Of a DNA stretch of 64,000 nucleotides, positions 35,277 to 45,948 are shown piece by piece (position 1 is the stretch's first letter; each line of letters starts with the position of its first letter). This DNA is from Sanderia malayensis. Taxonomy: Eukaryota; Cnidaria; Scyphozoa; Semaeostomeae; Pelagiidae. The notes under the pieces were generated by a model. It did no database searches. It worked only from the letters and a program-made list of their open reading frames with translations, and had not been told where the DNA came from. The stretch is taken from the NCBI GenBank assembly GCA_013076295.1, contig RQOL01000824.1, positions 1,178,001 to 1,242,000 of the forward strand, given 5' to 3'. A program made the translations under genes and the position numbers.

Positions 35277-38200
35277 TTACTCATCCGTTTTCGGCTTTTT
35301 GACTACTGAATCTCTTATTCTTTGCTGCTTTTTCGCCTCGTAGCGAATTCGCCGCTCTTCAAATCGACTTTTCTCTCGTTCAGTGCGAACGACAAGTTGG
35401 GGGACGGGCTGCACACTCTTCTTCTCGTCCAGCGATACGAATGTGAACAGCGCAGAGACGCAGCGAAAACATTTACCTACGATGAAAAGGAGAATATTAA
35501 TACTGTGAAGTTCTGAATCTCTGGAAACATTTGAATAGCTCAATTGTCCAATCAGCTCCCCCCCCCCAGATCAACCAAAGACCGGATGAAAATAGTTATA
35601 TATTAATAGGATATCAAAACATAATTCAAGAATACATGACAATTGAGCGTAGCAAAGTGTGAACCATTTTCTAAAAGTGCGAGTCTTAATGAGCCACATT
35701 AAAGAAGCAAGAGCCTTATAAATGAGGCATAAGTTTTAAATCAGGGGTATCAGCCTCACAAAAAGAGTGTGAGCTTAAAAAAGAGTACAAACATCATTAG
35801 CAGAGCATGAGCCTCACAAGAGGAGCATGAACCAAGTTATAAATACATGGACCTAAATTGAAAAGTAGACGGTATAAAGAGACAGATACCTTCGCGGACG
35901 TCCTCTGCATCGACAAAAACCTCGATCTCCATCGAACGATAGCTCGTGAAAACGAGGCGACCAGTGAACGTCATGACGTAACCCAGCTTGACGGGAGCAT
36001 GGAAATCTACGGCCTCTGAAATAAGAACATTTGGCGATATTTATCACAACATGAATGGATAACAAAAGGCGTCGTTCGCTACATCGTATATTGTAATTAA
36101 CGGGCGTTTATTGACGTTAGAGCCTTGGGCGCTTATTCCTAGCAGTATCATGGAATCTCGTGCAAATGATGCTGCTACTAACCACTTACCTATAGAGGCA
36201 GTGACAATATTGGTTCTGCAATGTCTAAACGCAGTGATGCCAGCTACATTGTCCATCATTTTCATCGCGAAGCCGCCTTGCGCAAAGCCAAATTGATTAC
36301 AGGCCGATGGCAATACCAAATTGATGAGAGTCGACTGCGAATAGGGCACGCTGTGTAAAGGGACTTCTGCACTGCCGGTCACAGTGAGCAGGTTTTGTGG
36401 TCGCAAATTGTAGAGCTGTGTGCGAGAGAACGATTGGTCATTATAAGCAAAGCGGTTGAAAGCTGCGCAAATCGCAGCTTCTTCGACGTTTAATACGTGC
36501 GCACACAAGCTTTGCACACTGGCTTCACGCAGTGTGAAATCTCTCGATATAATCAACTTCTCAAGATTCCACCCTGGGTTTCAGAAATGAGAAATTTCCG
36601 CTTCCTTGCACTGATGCATACCTCAAACCCTCGAATAAGCCGCCCCAGGGGGTCCATTTGCAAATAAATGTTTATAGGACTTTCATTCAATATTGCTTTG
36701 TAAAAAAATACTATGCAGTCAATCAATAAAATTATTGATTTAAACTTGCTGCTATTTGCAATACACTCACTTCCCAACTTGAATGTCCTAATACTTGGGT
36801 TCAATAGCCTTGAAAATGAGTATCAGGATGGGGGCTTATTCGAGGGGGTGGGGCTATTCGCAGGTAGGGGTTTATTCCGTTTCAGACTTGACTCGTTATC
36901 AAGCGACTCGATAACGAGTTTTATTTACTATTCAAGTACCCTCTTCCGTTCTAGTTTTACAAAATTTTGCACTGAATCAAGTTTTAAAAGTTTAAAATAG
37001 CTTTACATCGAAGCAAGCGACACAGGCCAAAACTTTAATTTTATCATGCTTGCACTATATTTTGTAACCTTACTTTTGTCTCGTCTTCAATCCCATGCCT
37101 AACAGCTAGACAGAAGAAAAATTAAAAATTATGGAAAAATTATTCGTTAAAGTCCAATTCAAAGATATTATTTGACTTACGTGGGCAAACTAAACACAGC
37201 AGAAAGAAGCGGGCAGTGAAACAGACGAAGACACAGAAAGAAGTTCAACAATAGAACCAAGGGGAGCTTTGTGCTAGCTCTTCTTTGATCGTGAATAGAA
37301 GAAGCACTCTATAATTAGCAACCTGATTAAAATAAGATCAACTGGGGATCAACAAGCTTCCGTGGAATCAGAGCATAGTTCAAGATAGCGAGAATAGAAA
37401 AGACCCAAGGAGTCTGGCAACACAAAAAGAAGTCTTGGAATGCTTTGTGTTGTTGCTTGGGAATTTTCAAGGGGCTAAATGTTCTTACGAATGAAGTAGT
37501 CTGTATATGACCGTCAGCTAATTGTGTGAAGTCGGACAAAATTATGTAAGCAAATCTGTTTTAAAGAACCGAGAGTACTCAAAGGTCCCGTGTATTCTAA
37601 GGGGATTAGGCAACGAACGAACTTCTAGAAGCAGAGTGGGACAAAATGCATGAACATGATCACATTTCGAGAGCTCAGAATCAAGGACTTCGCTGTGTTT
37701 GATGGGATTGGCTACTTTACAAATAAAAATCGTAAATAAAATAAACTTACATCATTAAGGTCTTCGTTCTTCTTTCGATGTGCTCTTGCATCTTTTTGCT
37801 TGAGGTACCTCTTCTCTCCTTCCAAGCGTTGTTCTTCTGATAGGCCCTCGATATCAGGAACCGTATCAAGCTCCGGAGTCGGTTTCAACTTGGCAGGAAC
37901 GTACCAAAGTCGGGCTCTGCAAAAAATGTCATGATTGGTTCAGATTATACGTTACTTCAAGACCAGCGTCCATGTGCAATAATGACCGAATCAATGTAAA
38001 TAAAGACAACTGATCCGACTTGAATTTTACCAGAACGTGCCAAAGTCGGAATCTATGGTAAATATGGTCCTTTGGAATCCCATCCCAGTGTTGCTAATTT
38101 GAGCAAACAAATGGGACATCATATTATGAGTTTTGTAAACCAAGAGTTAATTTTGATAACTCGGCATTTCACCGAGGGGTCAGATATCAAGTTCGCTACA

Positions 38201-41200
38201 CCGGGTCTTAAGTATTTCAAATTGGTCTGAGGAAAGGGTTTTCGAAAATTCCGGCTTTAATGTGTTTAGCTACATAGAGAGTAAAGCTTCGATATAAGTA
38301 CTACATTTGAGCTATATCGAAAGAAATACGGGTATACCGTAAATCCTCGAATAAGCCCCCGGGGGCTTATTTGCGAAAACGAAATTTTAGCCTGATTATT
38401 GTCCAATATTAAGCAAAATAAAAGCTATACCATGCAGCCAATCAATGAAGTTATTGGTTTAAACTTGCTGCTATTTGCAATACATTCGCTAAAAAACTTC
38501 AATGCCTGGAAAATTGGGTTCAATAACCTTGCAAATGATTATCAGGATGGGGGCTTATTCGAGGAGAAGGCTTATTCGAAGGTGGGCGCTTATTCGAGGA
38601 TTTACGGTAAGTACTATATTGGAGCTATATCGAGAGAAAATACGGGAATAAATACTATATGAAGAAATTCAGCTGGCTTTCAGCTCGTGTTTACCAGAAG
38701 AGTATAGAAAAAACCATTTTTTTGATTGGTACAGAACTTCAAAATTTCCGATTTTCAATTCAATGTTTCCGATTTTCAAAGCAATTTTAAAAAACTATTT
38801 CGTGATCACACTGGATGATCACGAATTAATAAAGGGACAAGAAGCAAACTTAAATACAAACAATATTGATTCGATAAAGGCCCCATGGCCAGTAGAATAG
38901 ATTAGGGCTGTAAAAATGTTTTGGAAATGAGAACGACAATTGTGATAATCCAAGAAAAGACCTCATGGAGGATTCCAACTTCAAGCGACTGAATAAAATC
39001 AATGATCGTAAATTACCTTCAAACAAAAATTGAATGCTTGATAATCGTATTTGTAAATGAGAAATCTGTGCTTTTAAGCAGCTTACAGATACAATGCCCA
39101 GCCCGCGGGCCTGAAACGTCACTCAAAAATCTCAAAAGATGACCTCTTGAATACTTCAACAAGTAATCACCGCCAATGCAGCCAGTACAACATTCCAAAG
39201 TTCAAATCCGATGCGTACTAATCCGGATTAGTACAGATTACTGGTTGGATTAAGGCGGGATGCTCAGAGTTCCATGGCGAGTGAACAGCTAGCACGCGTC
39301 GAATTAAAATAAAATGTCAACCGTGTGCAAACGAGACACGCGTGAAATCGAGGCAAATTTACCCATTTTAGTGCAATGATATAAAGCACCGAAGGCGCTA
39401 GATTCATTACATTACGTCCCAGTGCCTCGCTCGCCATTCACTCGTTTTGCTCGCTCGGTTGCGAGCAAAACGAGTGAGGCACAGGGACGCAACGTAGTGA
39501 GTTTAAAGGCGCTTTATAACGCCCTTCCCATTGGGACAAGAAAAATTGAAAATTTTAGTAACTTTAGGGAGCAAGTTTACAACATTTATGAATAGTGTTT
39601 TAAAACGATTTTATCTTTAGTTTTAGTTTTTAATATTAATTTTTATCTTTTTTGACAAACATTTTTACGACTTTTTAACATGAGTTTTAAATTTTTTAAC
39701 CTTATCATTTGGACTTTTCATGTACTTGTATTCTTCTTATTTTTCTATTTTACTAAACCTCTTAGTTAGATTATTTTATTACCTTCTGGTTTCTTAGCTA
39801 TTTGTTAGACAGGACGTTTATTAATAGCAATATTTTTATATTGAAAAACTTATCCTGTATAAAAATTGGTTATAATAATAATAATAATAATAGATGCCTG
39901 CCTCCGCACGGGGTTTGTGCGCAGACAACAGTGATGCCATTTGGCGGTCATTTTCAAGAGGGGCAAATAGCTTTTGTATGTCAATGAGTCCAACGTTAAA
40001 TACTCGCGTTGGGGGAAAATAATGGTTAACAGATTACTTGGGAGGCCGAACGATATATTCTGCCTATTGAACTGTTTCATAATATGGTCGAACTACTCTC
40101 GGCCCAGGCTCAACAAACCCAAAATGTAACAAATTATTCCCTGATTCGAATCAAAGCTGCTATTTTTTGTCTGTTCAACGGATCAAAAGTCCAGTTACAT
40201 CCATCATTTTGTTGAATTTAAAGCTCCTCATATTCATTTGGTCATACGTTATATCATTTTGCCTCCTTCAAAGTTACCTAAACTGACGCATATACAAACT
40301 CACACAACTTCATACTAACTTGTTTGTCAATCTTTCCGCGCCGCTCTTGAGATTCTCAGCCCAGACATTACGTTACGTTATATCATTTCGCCTCCTTCGA
40401 AGTTACCTAATCTGACACATATACAAACTCACACAACTTCATACTAACTTGTTTGTCAATCTTTCCGCGCCGCTTTTAAGATTCTCAGCCCAGACGTAAA
40501 CAGTCACTTCGACGGAGTGCTTCGAAGCATAGCTCAGCTCGGCGTGCACCTTGGCAACCTCACCGATCAGCATTGGTTGGATGAAATCAGTTTCTTCCAC
40601 CCTTGCCAGCGCCGCCCATGATGGCACGTGTTGAGAATCGCCGCTTCTACCTTGTGGAAATAAACAAAATGCTCTTTACAACGACGGCAGCAATACTATA
40701 ATACAAAGCTAGTTCAAATAAAGTAAAGGAAATGGTCTCATGAATACAGTTGAACCTCGATAAGTCGAACTCCCAAGGGCAAGAAAAATTTGTTCGACTT
40801 ATCGAGGTTTCGACTTATCGAGGTTCACATATAAAGCATACAGAACTGAGGGAAATACAAAAATGATCGAGATCGGGGGAGTTCGACTTAAGCGGTAGTC
40901 GACTTATCAAAGTTCAACTGTATAATTGAATTCTGAGTTAAAATGAAAATGAAAACGTGAAGCTCCTAAATAGTGCCTTGTTTAAGAAAAACTTCCAAGA
41001 CCACAATTCGGCATTTGGACTATTAAATACTTCAGACTTGCGCAGTAGCAGATTGTTCAGTACTGCACTGGAGCATACATGACGTAATACTATTAACTGG
41101 TACCAATGCAGGTGTGATCAAATGAGTGTCTACCAAATGTGAACTCGTTCCAAAGTAGCGGCTTAGTGGTCTAATGGTATGATTCTCGCTTTGGGTGCGA

Positions 41201-43056
41201 GAGGCTCCGGGTTCGATTCCCGGCTGAGCCCGCCATTGTTTTGTAGCTTTTATTTGATTAAGGCCTGGTCAGGCTGGTTTGGGATCGTTTTCACATCTTT
41301 CCATTTAATAATTTTTGAGTCTTTTACTTTATTAGTTTATTTTTGTCTTCTTTTCTGTCTTCCATGAGTTCATTGCCAAACAACTGGCCAAAAAAGGAGC
41401 CATTTTCTTCTAACAATGTCACAGAAAATGATGCATCAAAGATTGATTGCACAATTAAGGTCCGTGCAAAAAAACTAATACTAAGGAGTGTTGTGATAAC
41501 CAAATAGTAAAACAACGCTAATGATAATGAAATTAGCTATTCTCATGATTATAAAAAAGTTGTACCGGATTAGCGTTAGCCAGAAATAGCACTTGTTATA
41601 CATAACTTTGCGTTACTGGTACCAATGCAAGTGTAATAAAATGAGTGTCTATCAGATGTGAACTTGTTCCAATGTAGCGGCTTAGTGGTCTAATGGTATG
41701 ATTCTCGCTTTGGGTGCGAGAGGCTCCTGGTTCGATTCCCGGCTGAGCCCGCCATTGTTTTGTAGCTTTCATTTGATTCAGGCCTAGTCAGGTTGGTTTG
41801 GGGTCGTTTTCACATCTTTCCATTTAATCGTTTTTGGGTCTTTTACTTTATTAGTTTATTTTGTCTTCTTTTCTGTCTTCCAGGAGTTCGTTGCCAAACA
41901 ATTGGCCAACAAAAAAGAGCCATTTCCTTCCAATAATGTCACAGAAAATGATGTATCAATGCATTAAAAATAGTAGAATCAAGGAGTGTTGTGATAACCA
42001 AATAGTAAAGAAACGCTAATGATAATGAAATGAGCTAATTCTCATGATTATAATAAAGTTGTACCGGATTCGGGTTAGCCAGAAGTAGCACTTGTTATAC
42101 ATAACTTTGCGTTACTGGTACCAATGCAGGTGTGATCAAATGAGTATCAAATGGGAACTTGTTCCAACATAGCGGCTTAGTGGTCTAATGGTATGATTCT
42201 CGCTTTGGGTGCGAGAGGCTCCGGGTTCGATTCCCGGCTGAGCCCGCCATTGTTTTGAAGTTTTGTATTAAAAAGAGCTTAAATTGGTGTGAGCTTTGCG
42301 AACTTTTAAGTTTTGGAATTCCAAATTGTGTTCTTGGAAGTTTAAAAGTGCGTGCTAAACCAATAATAGTGTTAAAGCGCTAAGCGTGCTGAAGTTATTA
42401 TTAATTTAATCATACCACAACAAATCTGCATTTTATATTGGCAACAATAGAAGAATACTGTCCTAAGCCTGTATGCCCTGTAGCTCTATGTGCTTGGATT
42501 ACCAACGTTGGCATCCATAGAGCCTCAACGGGAGCATATGATGTTCGTCAGGCAATTTAGTACTGCGCACGTCTGCCCACCTTTAGCGATTGAAAGGTCA
42601 CGTGTTCACAAGACTAGAACTTACAATCTAACAAAATATGGAAATAAATGAATGCAGGGTTATGCAGGGATGAACCAATGGCATGTAGAATATGGCTCTG
42701 ATATGACACAGAAAGTTAAACAATAGCACTATAGAACAAAACAATAGAATAGAAAACAATAGAACAATACAATAGAACAATGGAGCAGAACAATTACCTT
42801 GGTTGCAATGTCTTGTGGCAATGATAACACCGGCTTCTTCTATCATTTTGAGTAATGTTCCACCATGCACATTGCCAGCCATATTAGCATCATCTGGCAC
42901 CATCACACGACACACCTCTATATTCTTCATTGACATCGGTGCTGACTGCATGTTATTGTTCACTATCCTTGACAGGGTTGTTACATGAGGTACTGATAAT
43001 CTCCTGGTTAGACTTCTGCTCAGTTTCAGTGTATGACGTAATGGTTGAAGAAGCAT
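35277..43056 (-). CDS. ACOT7: Acyl-CoA thioesterase 7-like, double hotdog
   Basis: It is predicted to hydrolyse long-chain acyl-CoA to fatty acid and CoA. Exons are 43056-42798, 40650-40449, 37916-37751, 36415-36190, 36015-35890 and 35476-35277; 1,179 nt, 392 aa. The first hotdog domain carries [16 protein letters not shown], then [20 protein letters not shown] and [15 protein letters not shown]. The second carries [23 protein letters not shown] and [15 protein letters not shown], and the protein ends with a basic KKPKTDE tail. Order and length match vertebrate ACOT7. The HGG of the second domain is QGG here, though the Asp of KMMD is kept. I chose the Met at 43056 because it opens an Arg/Leu/Ser-rich mitochondrial-targeting-like stretch; a later Met would give a cytosolic form. 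Intron 1 holds three tRNA genes and copied exon fragments. Confidence 0.92.
36612..36880. mobile_element. Decayed MITE, CCTCGAATAAGCC family
   Basis: The interior (TTTAAACTTGCTGCTATTTG, then AGGATGGGGGCTTATTCGAG) matches the elements at 2911-3186 and 38335-38609, but the termini have degenerated. It lies in ACOT7 intron 3. Confidence 0.65.
38335..38609. mobile_element. MITE, CCTCGAATAAGCC family, 275 bp
   Basis: The termini TACCGTAAATCCTCGAATAA and its reverse complement are intact. The interior matches 2911-3186 in reverse orientation. The flanks on both sides share GCTATATCGA and AAATACGGG blocks, so it sits inside an older repeat. It lies in ACOT7 intron 2. Confidence 0.8.
39381..39518. 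mobile_element. Foldback element, CATTGCGT / GTGCCTCGCTCG family
   Basis: The left arm ATAAAGC, AAGGCGC, ATTACGTCCCAGTGCCTCGC is mirrored by GTGAGGCACAGGGACGCAAC and GGCGCTTTAT. The core contains a perfect CACTCGTTTTGCTCGC / GCGAGCAAAACGAGTG inverted repeat. It is related to 27779-27916. Confidence 0.7.
39508..39895 (+). mobile_element. 3' fragment of a non-LTR retrotransposon
   Basis: A short plus-strand frame ending near 39596 reads [15 protein letters not shown] and then [10 protein letters not shown] before a stop. This resembles the WNSLP end of Jockey/CR1-type ORF2 proteins and the end of the element at 43577-45417. An AT-rich 3' UTR follows and finishes in ATAATAATA repeats near 39872-39893. 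Everything upstream is missing. Confidence 0.4.
40246..40499. repeat. Tandem duplication of part of ACOT7 exon 2 and its splice donor
   Basis: Two adjacent copies are offset by 129 bases (40246-40374 and 40375-40499). The second is the real 3' end of exon 2 with its donor at 40448-40447 plus 70 bases of intron. The first repeats the same coding tail, donor and intron start inside the intron. Copy differences are few (for example CTCTTGAG against CTTTTAAG). Confidence 0.85.
40747..40920. mobile_element. pogo/Tigger-like MITE, 174 bp, TA target duplication
   Basis: CAGTTGAACCTCGATAAGTC at the left is matched by GACTTATCAAAGTTCAACTG at the right, with TA on both sides (40745-40746 and 40921-40922). 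CGACTTATCGAGGTT also repeats near the left end. Confidence 0.75.
41160..41231 (+). tRNA. tRNA-Pro (UGG), copy 1
   Basis: These 72 bases fold as a standard cloverleaf. The acceptor GGCTTAG pairs with CTGAGCC, the anticodon stem CTCGC/GCGAG holds loop TTTGGGT with anticodon TGG, and the T arm is CCGGG-TTCGATT-CCCGG. The discriminator base is C. CCA is not encoded, as expected in eukaryotes, and there is no intron. Confidence 0.95.
41320..41451 (+). pseudogene. Copied intron/exon fragment of the 2OG dioxygenase gene, copy 1
   Basis: Starting at TTTATTAGTTTATTTTTGTC, this stretch matches the antisense of 48640-48500. That source is the end of an intron and the start of exon 3 of the dioxygenase gene. 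TTGCCAAACAACTGGCCAAA and GAGCCATTTTCTTC are recognisable. The splice acceptor CAG has become CAT. Confidence 0.85.
41679..41750 (+). tRNA. tRNA-Pro (UGG), copy 2, T-stem mismatch
   Basis: It matches copy 1 except for one base in the T stem (CCTGG instead of CCGGG), which leaves a T-C mismatch against CCCGG. All other stems and the TGG anticodon are intact. It may be a weaker or decaying gene. Confidence 0.85.
41836..41958 (+). pseudogene. Copied intron/exon fragment of the 2OG dioxygenase gene, copy 2
   Basis: This is the same fragment as at 41320-41451, but closer to the source: TTCCAGGAGTTCGTTGCCAA keeps the acceptor AG, and CAAACAATTGGCCAACAAAA is intact. It ends within exon 3 (near AATGATGTATCAATG) and is not followed by the rest of the exon. 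Confidence 0.85.
42174..42245 (+). tRNA. tRNA-Pro (UGG), copy 3
   Basis: The sequence is identical to copy 1 over all 72 bases, with a full cloverleaf and TGG anticodon. It closes the array. Confidence 0.95.
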
Positions 43057-43576
43057 TGACTTGTGGTATAATTTATGTTGTTTAGGCTTGATTGCCTGTT
43101 GGAAATGATAGAAGGTCAAAATTAATAAATTCCTTGTTAATTACAATAATCACAATCATAATTACAGGAAATAAACACCAAACACAAGACAGGGGATTAA
43201 CTGTGGTAGATATTTGAGACACCATATCATATGGCAATATATTCAAAGACCAGCATTTACACTTTCAATACTTTTATAAAGTATTGAAGATCATAAGAAA
43301 CAATCTAGACATATAATTTTCTTCACGACGGCCACAGAACTGAAACATACATACCATAGCAAAGCAAGGGCTTATTTCTGCACATATTTTAACACTATCC
43401 ATGCACCGAAAAAGAATTATAGACAGTTTAAATTTAGTACTTACCAGAGTCGTGACAAATATATCAATCAACCTCGGTTGCTCAAACGAAAAACGTTTAG
43501 GCCAACAACAACACGTTTCGTGTGCGGTATGAAGGTGGCACGTGGTATGGCTCCTAGAGCATTGCCTTTATACACA
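43057..43576. other. Upstream flank of ACOT7
   Basis: No coding exon is recognised. The ACOT7 promoter or a 5' non-coding exon may lie here. The in-frame Met at 43119 would extend the protein by 21 residues without recognisable conservation. Confidence 0.4.
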
Positions 43577-43752
43577 CATTCAATTCAATTCAAACTTCAA
43601 ACTTCAAACTTCAAATTATTTTTTCAGCATAAAATTAATTAATTACAATTATAAATTTGTGTAACCTATTTATACCTAATAACAACAATTTACAGAGACA
43701 TATTCGTTTAGTTAACAGATGATTACTACTGTAATTAAAAAATTTTAGGCTG

Positions 43753-43801
43753 ATGGACACATGGAAAGAACTTTGGGCAAGCTATCGAGCCATGTGTCCA
43801 T
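43753..43801. repeat. 12-bp inverted repeat in the LINE 3' UTR
   Basis: ATGGACACATGG (43753-43764) and CCATGTGTCCAT (43790-43801) are exact complements with a 25-base loop. Some LINE reverse transcriptases recognise a 3' UTR stem-loop, but the role here is inference. Confidence 0.75.
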
Positions 43802-44033
43802 TTTGATGCATTTTTCATACAATTATAAGTTTGAATAAAAACAACAACAACAGTAAGATTAAGATGGAATAAAGATAGAAAAAATAGAATAAGATAGAAC
43901 TAAATAAAATAAAATAAAATAATAATAATAATAAAAGAAAAATATATATATAAGACTAACGGATTAAGTGTATTATAGCAAAAATAAAATTATAAAATAA
44001 TCGTAAGGTCCTAATAATCAAGCCTACGGATCT

Positions 44034-45410
44034 TCAGATTTTGTTCATAAGGAAGTATTTTAACTGCTTCACAAAGTGATGTTTATTATGCATCTTTTTT
44101 AACTCTATAGGTAGGGAGTTCCAAAATTTGATTCCATCAAAAGTGAGAAAGTTTTTTTTATAATTGGTAGAAATGGATGGGAGGGAAAAACCTTCAGAAG
44201 AAGATTGCCTTGTGTTATATTTATGTACATTTCTTGTTTTTACAAATTCCCCTTCAAAAGAAGTTTTGTGATCGTTAATTTGAAAAATCATTTTTGCTGT
44301 CTCTAGCATGTAAAGTTTTCCGAAGTTAAATATGTTCAGGCGTTTAAGAATAGGTTCCGTGTGTGCAGTGTAGTTTGCAAAGTCGATTACTCTAACTGCT
44401 TTTCTTAAATTACGCTTTAAAGGTTCTAAGGTAGATTTGTTAGCACAACCCCAATTTAATATACCATATAGTACATGTGATTGAATGAATGAAGAATATA
44501 AAGTTTTAAGAGATTGTTTCGGTACCAGATGTCTTAGTTTATATAGCACTCCAATTCCTTTAGATAATTTTAAATTTATTTGCTTTATATGCAACTTCCA
44601 ATTAAGCTTATCGTCAATGATTACTCCAAGATATCTGGTATAATTTTCTTGTTTGAGATCTTTGTTGTTGATTTTTAACTTTATGTTACTATCAGTTTTA
44701 CGAGAGCTTATAATCAAGAAATTTGATTTTGATACATTTAGCGATAACTTATTAGCCAATAACCACATAGATACCTTTTCTAGCTCAGCATTGGTTGTTC
44801 GTTGTAAGGTTTCAAGATTTTTATTTGCCAGTAGAATACTGGTGTCATCTGCAAATAATCGAAACTGAAGAATTTGCGAGGATTTATAAATGTCATTTAT
44901 ATAAATCAAGAACAATAATGGCCCAAGTACACTGCCTTGTGGAACACCACAATTTATAGTAAGTTCATTTGCGTTAACACCATTAATTGTAACTATTTGA
45001 GTTCTGTTATTTAAGTATGATTCGAACCACGAATAAGCAATACCTCTGAAACCGTAATGTTCTAATTTTTTTAGCAAAATATAATGGTTAACTGTATCAA
45101 AAGCCTTTGAAAAATCAAGAAATATGCTGCATGAGAATAATTTGTTTTCTATATTATTGATCAGTTGAGATTGAAGATCTAAGATTGCTAAAGATGTAGA
45201 TTTGTTTTCCTGAAATCCATATTGATGTTCAAAAATTATTCTATTTTGATTCAAAAATTTTACCATACGAACGTTCATTAATTTTTCCAGTATTTTGCTG
45301 AAAATAGGCAAGATTGATATGGGTCGATAGTTTCCTAATTCTAACTTGGATTTACCTTTATGAATAGGAATCTTGCGTTTCCTGTTCAGCTTCCTGACTT
45401 GATACGACAC
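44034..45410 (-). CDS. Reverse transcriptase domain of a non-LTR retrotransposon, 5'-truncated
   Basis: The 458-codon open frame has the RT signatures in order: NYRPISILPIFSKILEKL (about aa 27-44), FLDFSKAFDTVNH with the first catalytic Asp (97-109), GVPQGSVLGPLLFLIYIND (155-173) and FADD (186-189). A thumb region follows and then a C-terminal tail with FWNSLPIELKK. The domain order fits the Jockey/CR1/L2 clades. The apparent start Met is only the first Met after truncation. The frame is otherwise uninterrupted, so the insertion is not very old. Confidence 0.88.
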   Translation of the reverse strand: MSYQVRKLNRKRKIPIHKGKSKLELGNYRPISILPIFSKILEKLMNVRMVKFLNQNRIIFEHQYGFQENKSTSLAILDLQSQLINNIENKLFSCSIFLDFSKAFDTVNHYILLKKLEHYGFRGIAYSWFESYLNNRTQIVTINGVNANELTINCGVPQGSVLGPLLFLIYINDIYKSSQILQFRLFADDTSILLANKNLETLQRTTNAELEKVSMWLLANKLSLNVSKSNFLIISSRKTDSNIKLKINNKDLKQENYTRYLGVIIDDKLNWKLHIKQINLKLSKGIGVLYKLRHLVPKQSLKTLYSSFIQSHVLYGILNWGCANKSTLEPLKRNLRKAVRVIDFANYTAHTEPILKRLNIFNFGKLYMLETAKMIFQINDHKTSFEGEFVKTRNVHKYNTRQSSSEGFSLPSISTNYKKNFLTFDGIKFWNSLPIELKKMHNKHHFVKQLKYFLMNKI

Positions 45411-45417
45411 TGTTTCT

Positions 45418-45532
45418 TCTTATAAGCCCCCGGGCGCTTATAAAATATTTTGGACAATTCAGTGCGCCAGTGGGCGCTTATTAAAAAGGTGCTCAAAAGA
45501 GAGTGCGCCTATTAAACAATCCACGGTGTATC
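45418..45532. mobile_element. MITE remnant, GCGCTTATT family
   Basis: TTATAAGCCCCCGGGCGCTTATAA is followed by GGGCGCTTATT and GCGCCTATTAAACAATCCACGG blocks. It abuts the 5' end of the truncated LINE. Confidence 0.5.
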
Positions 45533-45948
45533 ATTGGCAAGAATACCTAAAAGAGCATAGAGCAATTATATAAATCGAGCACCAATTTCTGACAGAAACC
45601 ACAGAAAAGAGAAAAGAACAAATTATTCACTCACAGCAATAGCAAAATTAAATACGATATTATTAGGGGGTCAACGAAACATGAGAAGAAATATATGTGC
45701 ACTGTGCCTGCACACAAACAACACAGTGTCATAATAGATTCAACTAGACAAAGGAGAGTATGGGGCATGGGGTATGGTAATACGTGACTAATACAATTGT
45801 AAAATTGATACATACGGGGTAACATTACTACATTTACATCACAGCTACCTGGAGAAGTTGAGTTGCTGAAAACATGGTCCTCAAAAGTAGGCTGGCCACT
45901 GTAGCATTTTTCGGAGATTATCAAAATATAAAAAAGCTAAATATCAAA

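Larger units (their letters stand above)
41095..42250 (+). repeat. Tandem tRNA array, unit about 0.5 kb
   Basis: Units start with ACTGGTACCAATGCA and repeat with offsets of about 519 and 497 bases. Each has a tRNA-Pro(UGG) gene. After the first two tRNAs follow roughly 100 bases of shared spacer and a copied piece of dioxygenase exon; the third tRNA lacks it. The array lies in ACOT7 intron 1 on the opposite strand. Confidence 0.9.
43577..45417 (-). mobile_element. 5'-truncated non-LTR (LINE) retrotransposon
   Basis: It contains the reverse-transcriptase and C-terminal part of a Jockey/CR1-like ORF2, a 3' UTR of about 450 bases with a 12-bp hairpin (43753-43801), and a 3' tail of short repeats (minus strand TTTGAAG and TTGAA units, 43577-43616). 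The 5' end stops just before the first RT motif, next to a MITE. No endonuclease or ORF1 is present. Confidence 0.8.

Noticed and set aside
41324..41515. 63-codon minus-strand frame
   Set aside because: It is antisense to the copied dioxygenase exon fragment.
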